The position numbers and the translations under genes were made by a program. From Himantopus leucocephalus (Eukaryota > Chordata > Aves > Charadriiformes > Recurvirostridae): a stretch of DNA of 64,000 nt. Shown here piece by piece: positions 51,062 to 61,500 of the stretch. Where the stretch lies: contig RSEF01000026.1 in assembly GCA_003993805.1 (NCBI GenBank), positions 1,467,502 through 1,531,501 on the forward strand. Reading direction: 5' to 3'. The first letter of the stretch is position 1. Each line of letters begins with the position of its first letter. The notes under the pieces are model-generated. The model saw only the letters and a list, made by a program, of their open reading frames with translations, did not search any database and was not told where the DNA came from.

Positions 51062-52660
51062 AGAATCACAGAATGGCTGAGGAGGGACGGGACTACTAGA
51101 GATCATCTGGTCCACCCACCCTGCTCAACCAGGACCACCCAGAGCCAGCTTCCCAGAACTCTGTCCAGATGGTTTTTTTTTAATATCTCCAATGTTGGAG
51201 ACTCCACAACCACCCTGGGCAACTTGTGCCAATGCTCTGTCACCCTCGCAGTGAAAAACTGTTTCCTAATGTTCATAAGGAACCTCCTGTATTTCAGCCT
51301 GTGCCCATTGCCTCTTGTCCTGGCACTGGGCACCACTGAGGAGAACCTGGCACTGTCCTCTTTGCACCCTCCCTCCAGGTATTTGCATATATTAATAAGA
51401 TTCCCCTGAGCTTTCTCTTCTCTGGGCTAAACTGTCCCAGCTCTCTCAGTATTTCCTCATGTACTGGTTTAAGTGACACAGGACTCATTTCTCCCCTAAT
51501 GCTTGGGAAAACTGCACTTTTAAAAGACTCCAGTATCTGAATTTGTGGACATATTTACTTTCTAGCCAGCTATGGTATGCGGGTCTCCAGGTCTCCATGT
51601 TTTTGAGCTCGCTGGGTGCGGGGACGAGGAGGAACGAGACCCGGGCACTTGACCCACGCTGGCCAACAGGGTTATTTCATACCATGAACAGCACATTCAA
51701 TATAAATTACAAAGTTTGCTGCAAAGTGCTCTCTCTCCCTTGATGGCTGCAACCCTGAGAACTTTGTGCCCTGGTGCTGGAGCCCTGAGCCTTTCCCTTC
51801 CTCCCGAAGCCACAGTGCTCACAGTGTCCCACATTTGCTGTCCCCTGCTGGGAGTGCACAGCTTCCTCCAGATAGGATGGGCTGAGTATAATCCTTGTAC
51901 CTTTTTTATTGATATCTGGATCAATACTGGTTTTTTAGTGTTATTAATGTTAATTATCTCGTCTTATTCTATTAAAACTGTTTATATTTCAGCCCCTGGG
52001 TTTCCTTGTTTTTCTCCTTTTCCCATTCCTGGGTGGGGAGTGGTCACCAGGTGCTAGAATAATTGTCTAAACGATAATAAATTGTTGTGGGTTTCTCAAA
52101 CCGTAACACCTCATATGAGAGATTCTCCAGTCCCTTCATTGTCTTAATGGCTCTTTGATGGACTCTCTCCAGTGGGTCTCTCTTGTACTGGGCAGCCCAG
52201 AACTGGACCCAGCGCTCCAGGTGTGGCCTCACTAGTGCTGAGCTGAGGGGAAGGATCACCTCCTTCAACCTGCTGGCAACATGTTACCTAATGCAGCCCA
52301 AAATACCACTCACCTTGTGTGCAGCAAGGGCACATTGCTGGGTTTGTGTTCAATCTGGTGTCCACGAGGACCCCCAGGTCCTTTTTTGCCATGCTGCTTT
52401 CCAGCCAGGTGGTCCCCAGTATATACTGGTGCAGGGAGATTTTCTTCCCTAGGTGCAGGACTTCGGACTTCTCCACATTGAACTTCATGAGGTTCCTCTC
52501 AGTCCACTTCTCCAGTCTGTTGAGGTCCCTCTGGATGGCAGCACGACCCTCTGATGTGTCACCCACTCATCCGAGTTTTCTGTTGTCTGCAAATTTACTG
52601 CGCTATACTCCACTGCATCATCCAGATCATTAATGAAGATGCCAAACAGGACTGAACATA
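51062..52660 (-). repeat. CR1 LINE, 3' half of ORF2 and 3' UTR, split by an LTR
   Basis: The plus strand reads as the complement of CR1: AATCACAGAATGGCTGAGGA at 51063, CCTGGGCAACTTGTGCC, and CAGCCTGTGCCCATTGCCTC. After the inserted LTR it continues with the reverse-transcriptase C-terminal region. Minus translation gives [16 protein letters not shown] at 52268-52220 and RLEKWTERNLMKFNVEKSEV upstream of it, with many stops. The element is 5'-truncated and decayed. The upper end is approximate. Confidence 0.92.
51460..52108 (+). mobile_element. Solo ERV LTR inserted inside a CR1 LINE
   Basis: Starts TGTACTGGTTTAAGTGACAC and ends CAAACCGTAACA. It is flanked by perfect 5-base duplications CCTCA at 51455-51459 and 52109-52113. 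The CR1 on the left (…CTCAGTATTTCCTCA) resumes on the right (CCTCATATGAGAGATTC), so the boundaries are exact. It is a full-length sibling of the LTR at 22881-23542. The 5-base duplication suggests ERVL-type integration. No retroviral gene is present. Confidence 0.93.
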
Positions 52661-55554
52661 AGCTCTCATGCTGTAGGCACAAATGCTGTTACTGTCTCAC
52701 CATCCATATTGAGCTTGGCTCCAGCACATTTTCTGAAGTGTCACAGTCCGTTTGGATCTCTCACATTTACAGGATGACGTCCTCTGTTATTTAAACTTTA
52801 TTTCATGAGCTCATTAAGAAATACAACAAACATGACAAACAGGGCTCAATCCCCTTCTCCCAGACTATCACCTGAATTCACTTATTCACCACTTGAGTCA
52901 TAAAATTTCATAACTTATAACCCATAAGTCTTAATTCATGCACTTATGAGCAAAACTTATGAGTTCATTCTTCCTCCTCTATCATGGTGTGGGCGTCCCC
53001 TGCATCACACTGGGAAGCGTGAAGGCCTCGGCCGTCCAGCTAGTGTTGGATCCGCTTCAAAAGCTTTTTGGGTAAGCCGCTGTTTTATACCTTCCAGCTT
53101 GGAGGTTTGGTCTATACCATTTCCATAAGTTAGCAGATTCTTATGAAACTGCCCAACAAAAGATGATGGCTGCAGGAGACAGCAATTTGCAGGTGATAAT
53201 GGCTGCATCATTGCCCTTTAGCTCTTTCTGGCCACCCATCCTGCCTATATGGCACTCTCGCTTCGACCTAAGGGTGCTACTTCCAGCGTACAGCAGGCCT
53301 TAGCATGAGCTGCCTTAGCCAAAATCTGAGCAGGAGTTGAGTGAACAGTCACATGAAGGCGCAACGGAGCTGCCCAGGCTCCAGTGTGTTTCCCCCAGAT
53401 GCCTTTGCCACAGGAAGATCATCAAAATCGCTGCCCCCAGGGCAGCAGCCAGGTAGGCTTTCTCGTGCAGCTCATCTGGCCACTTCAGATGAAGTGGTGG
53501 AAGCAAAGCTTTCAAAGCCATACCAACTCCGTGGCACTTACACATCCTGCCATGGGTGGCACTGTGCACAGGACACTGTGGCTGTCCCAGCCCAGCTTCC
53601 CTCAGCCTTCTCCCATGCTCCATCTGTTGTCTCCACCCAACTGACTGCCCGCGCTCTTTCCTCACCTGGAATCCCTTTGCTGCGTATGGATCTCTTATTC
53701 CCAGTTACTGCTCTTGAAGTAACTCTGCTTGTTCCTCAGTGTTTACATCTCCTTGCTGCTAGCTCTGATATTCCTTAATTGCCTTGAACTAATATCTTCT
53801 AATTCGACTGAACCTCCTTCTTCCAAGCCATCTCATTAAGAGGCATCCTCAGTTACCGCCCATTTAAATCAGTTCTGCCTCTGCCATTGAACAGGCTCTA
53901 CCTCTCCCTCCCTCCAGAAGTGGTTTGGGGGGAGACTAGACAAGCACTTGGAGAGGACCTCTGTTAGGCATCCCTGGGCAAACAAACTACAACGTCCTCA
54001 GGAAATCCCTGACCTGCAAATCATTAAAATCTGGGAGAGCATCACAAAGGAGGAGTTATGCACACTCATGGCAAACGTGACTTTCCAGTTTGCATTGGAT
54101 CTCAGTGGCCCCCTCTTCTTGCTTTCCCCATGAAATCTCCACATCGCACCCAGAGTCTTCCCCTCTCCCCTGACTTCTTCCCTGTTTACCACCCACTTCG
54201 AAGTCCACAAGACACCAGTTGCTTTCCTCTACGTGTACTTTCTCTGCATCCCCTTCAACTGACTTCTTCAGCCCGCTACATCTCTGACCTCTGCTTACTC
54301 CAATTTTCTACCCTCCTTCTGCTCATGAGTCTTCACACGTTCACTGACATCCATCCCCTACACTCACAGCCTTCCTAGATGTTGTCTGCCTTTTCACCCC
54401 TGCTTCATTTTCTCCAACATGAGGCACCAGCTTATCTAATTAGCTCATCCAAATAAAATCCCACAGTGGATTAGCTCTCAGTCTTTCATCCACCCACCTA
54501 TCCCTTCACTCCTTTCCACCTCACCTTACCCACTGCACTTACTTTTCCCTCTCTCATCCTTTTTTCTCTATCTTCTATCTCCCCTTCAATTCCCTAGAGG
54601 TATAAATTACTTTATATGACAAGTCCACATAAATCAATTCATACAGACTCCAAGATTTGCAGTGTCTGTATTTCATGGAAGGGAAAACTTTCAAAATAAT
54701 CTGTTAAAATTTTGCTTTTACCAACCGTAAATTGTCAAAGTGACATGAAACTTTGAGTACATCTTGGACTCCATTTTACGGAGGAACAGCTTGATAAAGC
54801 TATTTTCTTCCGTCTGTGTTGACAGGCTCATTCTCTGTCTTTGATGGGGACTTAGCTTGTATGGCTAGTATAAAAAAAACCAGAAGTGACTCATCCGATG
54901 CCTCTCCAGATACCTGCAGTGTAGATGTCTGTATCTGCTAGTTGTCCTGTATAGTCAGTCTAGAAAAATGGACTGTTTTCAAGTTTGCTGACCTATTTTA
55001 GATGCCCACTTCAAGATTAACTCAGTCAGGGTTAATGTTAGTGGTCATTAGAATTAATGGTCAGCAGAAGCCTTGGGAGAGACAGAGGCTGACCTCTAAT
55101 TTAGGACCTCAGAGCTAGGCTTTTGCATTTAGTGAGATTTTAAGAAAACCTTCGGGTATGGACTAAAGCTCTCAGTGGCATGAGATACAACCTGCTTCAC
55201 GTCAACCCAAATCCCATCTTCCCAATGCTTCAGCTGCTTCGCCAGCTCCCAGCCAAAAAGCTAACGATCACTGGTGTTGCCAAACGTGGTGCTTGGTATC
55301 ATTTTATCAATGAAGATTTTAAAAAGCTACTTCAGAGGTTCTTGTTACTGATTTTGAAGTTCTTGTTTGGGAACAGACAGAAAGACCCTCTTGTATTCTG
55401 TCCTCTCTCTTTCACTACATGACCATAATCTCCCATTAATTCCCTCCACCCCAAGCAATGGAATGAGTCAAAACTGTCCAGATTTGTGAATCCGAAGGCA
55501 ACATTTCCCCTGGCACTACTGTACACGTCCAGACTGTGGTAGTGGGAGGGCTGC
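52661..55554. other. Intergenic sequence without recognised gene
   Basis: No gene was identified. A minus-strand open frame at 53665-53315 includes a strongly hydrophobic stretch (YLAAALGAAILMIFLW) but has no visible splice partners. C/T-rich sequence runs at about 54100-54600. Confidence 0.45.
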
Positions 55555-56022
55555 AGGGGTGGAAGACCTGACGCTGGAGCAGGTAGATGTTTTCTGAAGA
55601 AACCACAGCCCATGGAGGACCCACACTGGAAGGGACGAGAGCAGCAGAGAGAAGGTGTTTGGATTGACCACAACCCCCCATTCCCCAACACCCCTGCGCT
55701 GCTCTGGGCGGAGGGTAGGCAGAGGAGTTGGGGATGAAGAAGTGAAGTTGAGCCTGGGGAAAAAAGGGTGGGTGATGAGAAGGTGGTGGTTTAATTCTTG
55801 CCTTTGTTTTTCACCATCCAAATCTATTTTAATTTGTAATAAACTAAACTAACTTTCCCAAAGTCAAGTGTTTTGCCCGTGACACTACTTGCCAAGTGAT
55901 CTCCCCATCTTTAGCTCAACAAATGAGATTTTTCATCTTCTTTTCTCCACCTCTGCTACTGAGGAGGGGGAGTGAGAGAGCAGCTCGGTGGGCAACTAGC
56001 AGCCAGCCATGGTCAACCCGCC
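55555..56022 (+). mobile_element. Avian ERV 3' fragment and LTR end
   Basis: Blocks familiar from bird ERV 3' ends occur in order: GACGCTGGAGCAGGTAGATG, CAGCCCATGGAGGACCCACA, GACCACAACCCCCCATTCCC, TTTGTAATAAACTAAACTAA, GTTTTGCCCGTGAC, GTGATCTCCC, GGAGGGGGAGTGAGAGAGCA and CATGGTCAACCCGCCACA. The 5' limit is uncertain. No coding capacity remains. It directly abuts the CR1 at 56023. Confidence 0.75.
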
Positions 56023-56519
56023 ACAATCACATTTGTGAGGGCTTGTCTGGAGCACTGCATCCACTTTTGTGTGGCTTCCCCACCCTACCGTACAAAAAAG
56101 ACATCAGCCAGCTGGCAGGAGTCCAGTGGAGAGCCACAAAGATTGTCCAGGGCTGAAGGACATGATATACGAGGGGAGACTGAGAAACATGGGTTTGCGT
56201 AGCCTCAGGGAGAGGAGCTAAGGGGGAACCTAAGGGCTGTCTTCAGCTGCCTAAAGTGAGGGTCAGTAGAGAACAGAGCCGGACTCTACTTGGAGGAGCA
56301 CAGTGAAAGGGCAGAAGGCACCAGGTGTAGCAAAGGAAATTCTAACTGGATAGAAGAAAAATATTTCCCTACGCAGGTGGCTAAGCACTGGTACGGGGGC
56401 CCAGAGAGGCTGTGGGATCTCTTTCCTAGGGAATATTCCAGACTTAACTCACTAAAGCTCTGAACAGCCTGGCCTACCTTTGATGTTGGCTTTGCTTTGA
56501 GGAAGGGCTGGACGTTCAA
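56023..56519 (+). repeat. CR1 LINE 3' fragment, plus orientation
   Basis: GTGAGGGCTTGTCTGGAGCA, AGTCCAGTGGAGAGCCACAA, CGGACTCTACTTGGAGGAGC, CAGTGAAAGGGCAGAAGGCA and AGCACTGGTACGGGGGCCCA match the CR1 ORF2 end and 3' UTR in order. It lacks the terminal octamer repeats, so it is truncated at both ends. Confidence 0.85.
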
Positions 56520-56655
56520 CTTAAACTATTTTATTATTTTGTTAGAATGACCATGGGCAGCATCACCTTCAGATCAAGACGGAAAGTTCCCTTCTCTGAC
56601 TTACTGACTCACAAAGCAATACAAGCAACCTGCCAAGGGGTGGGAAAGAGAAAGA

Positions 56656-56756
56656 ATCACAGAATCATAGAATGGTTGGGTTGGAACGGACCTTACAGAT
56701 CATCTTGTTCCAACCCCCTGCCCTGGGCAGGGAACACCTCCCACCAGCCCAGGTTG
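56656..56756 (-). repeat. CR1 LINE 3' tail running into a gap
   Basis: The plus strand reads AATCACAGAATCATAGAATG, GGTTGGGTTGGAACGGACC, CCAACCCCCTGCCCTGGGCA: the complement of the CR1 3' end, including two copies of its terminal octamer. The rest of the element is hidden by the N gap. Confidence 0.93.
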
Positions 56757-57161
56757 NNNNNNNNNNNNNNNNNNNNNNNNNNNNNNNNNNNNNNNNNNNN
56801 NNNNNNNNNNNNNNNNNNNNNNNNNNNNNNNNNNNNNNNNNNNNNNNNNNNNNNNNNNNNNNNNNNNNNNNNNNNNNNNNNNNNNNNNNNNNNNNNNNNN
56901 NNNNNNNNNNNNNNNNNNNNNNNNNNNNNNNNNNNNNNNNNNNNNNNNNNNNNNNNNNNNNNNNNNNNNNNNNNNNNNNNNNNNNNNNNNNNNNNNNNNN
57001 NNNNNNNNNNNNNNNNNNNNNNNNNNNNNNNNNNNNNNNNNNNNNNNNNNNNNNNNNNNNNNNNNNNNNNNNNNNNNNNNNNNNNNNNNNNNNNNNNNNN
57101 NNNNNNNNNNNNNNNNNNNNNNNNNNNNNNNNNNNNNNNNNNNNNNNNNNNNNNNNNNNNN
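56757..57161. other. Assembly gap of 405 N
   Basis: 405 consecutive N, not a round placeholder, so its size may have been estimated. It lies between a CR1 tail and the GC-rich ADIPOR1 island. Open frames spanning it are meaningless. Confidence 0.95.
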
Positions 57162-58097
57162 GGGTGACCCAGGTGTCTCTGACCTGCCCCGGCACCGGCA
57201 GCGCCTATTTAACGCCGGGAAGGTTGGAAAATCCACCCCACCCCTCCCCGCTTCCCGGCTGAGCAGCCCCCGAGAAACCCCTTCCAGCAGCCGGGACATG
57301 AATGATTGATGGGGAACAGGATCCGCCATTGTGCCAGGCGGCGGAGGGGAGTCTCCGGCCCCGGCTGTCGTTAGCGGAGGTAATTAAACCTCCGGGCAGG
57401 GAAAGACGAGCCGGCCCCGACAGGCCGAGGGCGACCTCGGCCATCAATTATTGCTGGGGACATTTGCTCTCCGGGGCTGTCAGCAGCCGGGGAAGCCCTC
57501 GACGGCCTTCAGAGGGGACCCGCAGCGCGAGGGTGGCCGACAGCCATTGGGGACAGAGGGACAGGGACAGAGGGGCGGACAGGGCCTGGCCTCCCCAGGC
57601 TGGACACCCCTCAGGGCGCCCTGCCGCAGTAACGGGGCAGCAGAGTCGCTATAACCACAGGCCGAAGGGCGGTGCGGGCCCGGCCCTCGCCCCGCGGGGG
57701 TCTGTGCGCCCTCCCCGGTACGGCGGCGGGGTGCGGAACCCCCCCGGCTGCCCCCCGTCCGAGCTGGCCCTCCCGCCGCCATCACGGGACTCCCGGAGGT
57801 GGCGCTGCCACCGCAGCGCCCCGCCCGTAGGGGGCAGCAGAGCGCAGGGCCAGCGAGACGGGACGGCGGGCTAGAGCGCCTCCCGCCGGCACGTCAGGCG
57901 GGCGGCTCGCCCAATCGCAGCGCGTAGCAGCGGGCGGGGCGGGGAGGGAAGAGTGACAGACAGCGCCTGCGACCAATCAGAGCGCGGGAGCCGCAGAGCA
58001 CCCACCCACACACACCCCCCCGCTGTTCCGCCCGGTGGGGCGTCGCCGCCGCGCGGGGCGGGGCCCCGCAACCGGAAGCGGCCCGTTCGCTTCCGGT

Positions 58098-58133
58098 GCC
58101 GCCGCCGCCGCCCTGCGCGGGATGTAGCGGCCG
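58098..58133 (+). other. ADIPOR1: ADIPOR1 non-coding exon 1 (3' part)
   Basis: GATGTAGCGGCCG is followed by the donor GTGAGTGCG at 58134. The ATG within GATGTAG is followed at once by TAG, giving a one-codon upstream frame (ATG-TAG). The 5' end is not determinable. Confidence 0.6.
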
Positions 58134-58292
58134 GTGAGTGCGGGGGGGGGACGGGACGGGGGTGGTCTCAGCCCCGCCGGTGCGGGCTGCGGCCCGCCGG
58201 TGGCAGTCGGCGGGGAGGGCGCGGCCCGGGGCGGGGCGGGTTGCGCGGCCCTCGGTTCCCGGTGACTCTCTTCTTCCTCTCTCCCTCCCCAG

Positions 58293-58507
58293 CGCGGCGG
58301 CAGAAGGACGCGGAGGGACCTGCACCGGCTGCCCTCGGCCCCCAGCACCGACCCCCGCCGCCCCCCATGGCGTCCCGTAAAGCCTCCGCCACCGGGCAGG
58401 GCAACGGGCTGGCCGCCGCCGGCCGGGAGAGAGCCCACCTGGAGCTGGCTGAGCTGGGGCCGCTCCTGGAGGAGAAGGGGGACCAAGGACCCGCCGGCTC
58501 GGCCACC
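58293..58507 (+). CDS. ADIPOR1: ADIPOR1 exon 2 (5' UTR end, residues 1-47)
   Basis: The acceptor CCTCCCCAG precedes 58293, ATG is at 58367-58369 (context CCCCCCATGG, G at +4), and the donor GTAAGC follows 58507. It encodes MASRKASATGQGNG through ELAELGPLLEEKGDQG, the variable cytosolic head with the conserved acidic-hydrophobic block. Confidence 0.93.
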
Positions 58508-61500
58508 GTAAGCCCCCCCCCTCGCCCCCCCCCGCCCCCAAACNGCCCCCCCCCGCCCCCAAACGGGCGCCTCGCTCGCCAGAGCCCCGTCTGGGTCCGT
58601 TCCTCCCTCCTCGGCCTCTCCGCTCCGTCCTTGCGGATTAACCCAGGAATTTGCCCCTTATCCCATTAGCAGCTTGAAGGATACAGGCCGGCCGGGTGCG
58701 TTTCGCGGAGCCCCGGGGCCAGTCGTCGCTTTGTGTCAGCGCACAGAGGCCGTGAGGGGACGGGCCGGCTCGTCCCTGCCCAGAGCTGGCCCAAAACCTT
58801 TTCCTGTTGTGCAGGCGTGGGTCTGCGAGGGCCTTTGTGCGGAGACGTCCGGCGCGATGGCATGTCTCTGGGTGCCTGAGGGCTGGAAATTGCCNCGGGG
58901 ACGGGCCGGCTCCTCCCTGCCCAGAGCGGGCCCAAAAACTTTTCCTGTTGTGCAGGCGTGGGTCTGCGAGGGCCTTTGCGTGGAGACGTCTGGCGCGATG
59001 GCATGTCTCTGGGTGCCTGAGGGCTGGAAATTGCTTTCCCAAACCCGCTAACGGAAAAGGAGGAGAGAGGGAGCTGAGCCGGGACGGGCAGAGTGTTCCC
59101 GGGAGCTGCCTGCGCTCCGCGTCGGGCTCACGGCTGCGCTGGAGGGCCGGGATTCCTGGCTGGGCCAAGTGGCTGTTCCAGGAGTGTAGGGATGAAAATC
59201 CCCCACGGTAATCCCGCCTTTCAACAAGGATAAAGCCGGGATTAGCCTGCCCGAGATGGTTAAGACAGCAGCGCGTTGCATAAGCAGTGGTGACCAGCGG
59301 GTCCTGCCTGTCCCCTCAGGAAGGGATGAAGCCCCAGGTGCTCTCAGAAGGGACTCACCGCTCTCCGCACGCTGTTCCTTCTCCCCTGGGCAGGAATGAT
59401 TTCCTCCCGGCCTTTCTCCCTCTAGGCTGAAGACCCGCCATGCCCAGCGGCCCGTGAGGAAGAGGAGGAGGTGGTCCGTGTACTGACTCTGCCTCTGCAG
59501 GCTCATCATGCCATGGAGAAGATGGAAGAGTTTGTGTATAAGGTACGGGAGCCTGTAGCGATCCCCCGGTCCTGATTTTGGAGTATTAATGAGGCTGGGA
59601 TGCCCCAAACCGGGCAGGGTGGCGGGCAGGGGCTCGGACGTGTCGCTCTGTCTGGGTAAAGCTGCCGGGGCTCCGTGCGGCTCTGCCGGCAGCCTGCTCT
59701 GGCTCCACTCGCCTGGGCCTGCTCCCAGCAGAGTCTCCTGGGAGCGGTGTGGGAAGGGGACGGCGGCAGCTGGGAAGTGCCGGTGGGTGTTGGAGGTTGT
59801 GCTCAACCGTGCTGGACCAGCAGCGAGCTGGGGAGCTGCCTCGGTGTCTCTGCGTTCCTCTACCGGGGAGCGGGAGCACCAAGCACCGCTGCTGGTTTCA
59901 CCTGGTGCCTGTGCTCGCGGTCACTGCAGTTCGGTAAGCAGTGATATCGGCTGAGGGCCAGCCCAGTTCTGTTGCCAGCCGGAGCTCCCTCTTCCCTGAT
60001 TGAAATGGAAGGGAGTTCTCCGCTGCAGGGAAGTTACTTCGGGTGCAGAAGGGTTAAACCTGAGGGAGCAAATGGGCTCTGACTCCCTGGGGGGGCGTGT
60101 GGGGAGCGCTCTGCGGCATGGGGGTGGCTTAAGAGGTGCCTGATGTTGCAAGAGCTGAACTTCCTCTCCCCGAGGAGCATTACAGGGTGTTTTCAGCCCT
60201 GGCTGGGCTTGTTCCTCGTGCAGCTTTAGGCTCCCGGGGTGAGCAAACGTGAGCTTTTGGGCTGGCTCGACGCTCTGGGGGCCACCAGCCCAGCTTGGCG
60301 TGTTGCAGGTGTGGGAAGGGCGCTGGCGCGTGATCCCCTACGATGTGCTGCCCGACTGGCTGAAGGACAACGATTACCTCCTGCATGGACACAGGCCTCC
60401 CATGCCGTCCTTCCGAGCCTGCTTCAAGAGCATCTTCCGAATACACACCGAGACGGGCAACATCTGGACGCACTTGCTAGGTGACTGGGGAGGGGTTTGG
60501 CAGCCCTGGGGCTGAAGGTGGGCTTGTCCCCCACGCACAAGGGTGGCCTTTTACGGCCAGGACTTGCTTGGTGCTGGGGTCCTCTCCGNATGGTGCTGGG
60601 GTCCTCTCCGTGCCCGGGGCCTCCCGTTGAGGATCCCATACCCCTGCCTGGTCCTGTGCACACAGGCAGTTGGTCACCGCGAGCTCCTGGAGCTCCTCGG
60701 GGGAAGAGAGACCGGGGCATTTCCTCGCAGCGGGGCCCCAGGGCTGCGCTCAGCCACCGTTTGTGGCTTTGCCGATGCTCCGCACAAGTGGGATGGAGAA
60801 ATGTGTCCTGGGCAAGACAGGAAACCCGCAGAGTGCATTCCTCTGAAACCCAGGGACGGTCGGCGGCTCTTCACCCTGCGCCTGACCGTGCCCTTGCCCC
60901 CAGAGACCTGTTTCTCCTGGCTTTTTGCTGAATTCATTCACTTTCCTTCTGCCTGACTGCCCGTTTGGTGTGTTCCCTGCAGGTTTTGTCTTGTTCCTCT
61001 GCTTGGGGATCCTGACCATGCTGCGGCCCAATATGTATTTCATGGCTCCTCTCCAGGAGAAAGTGGTGTTTGGGATGTTCTTCCTGGGCGCGGTGCTGTG
61101 CCTCAGCTTCTCCTGGCTTTTCCACACTGTCTACTGTCACTCGGAGAAAGTCTCGCGGACTTTTTCGAAGTGAGTCAGCACAAGCGCGGTCGTGTGGTGT
61201 CAGAGGAGGTTTGGAGTTCTCGCAGCGGTTCCTCCTGGAAAGCGCTGCGTTCCCAAATGTTTTATCCTTTGGGGAAGTGAGTGGTCATCAAATCCAGCAT
61301 GGAGTCGAGAGGGAACCATGCCTGGGTCCTGGAGGGCTCTGCCTTGTGCATGAGCACCTTAAATCCGTCACTCAAATGATGAGGTGGATGATAAAAACTG
61401 GGAACCTGCAGCTCCCGCGGGAACAAACAGCCTTTGCGCCCCTCGTAGCAGTGAACTGAGGAGGGGTCTCGGTCTCATGAGACGCATTTGGCAGTTTCCA

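Larger units (their letters stand above)
57162..58560. promoter_or_regulatory. ADIPOR1: CpG-island promoter region of ADIPOR1
   Basis: Dense CpG and GC boxes run from the gap through exons 1 and 2. CCAAT boxes lie at 57911-57915 and 57973-57977. A 10-base inverted repeat of ETS motifs (ACCGGAAGCG, 7-base spacer, CGCTTCCGGT) spans 58071-58097, immediately before a (GCC)5 run at 58098-58112 and the exon 1 donor after 58133. No TATA box is seen near the presumed start, as usual for such housekeeping promoters. Confidence 0.8.

Noticed and set aside
56547..57329. Several open frames of 176-209 codons across the 405-N gap
   Set aside because: Most of each frame is N, so the openness is an artefact.
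57302..58669. Long frames over the ADIPOR1 promoter and exon 2
   Set aside because: GC-rich shadows. Only the frame starting at 58367 and ending at the 58508 donor is supported by ADIPOR1 homology.
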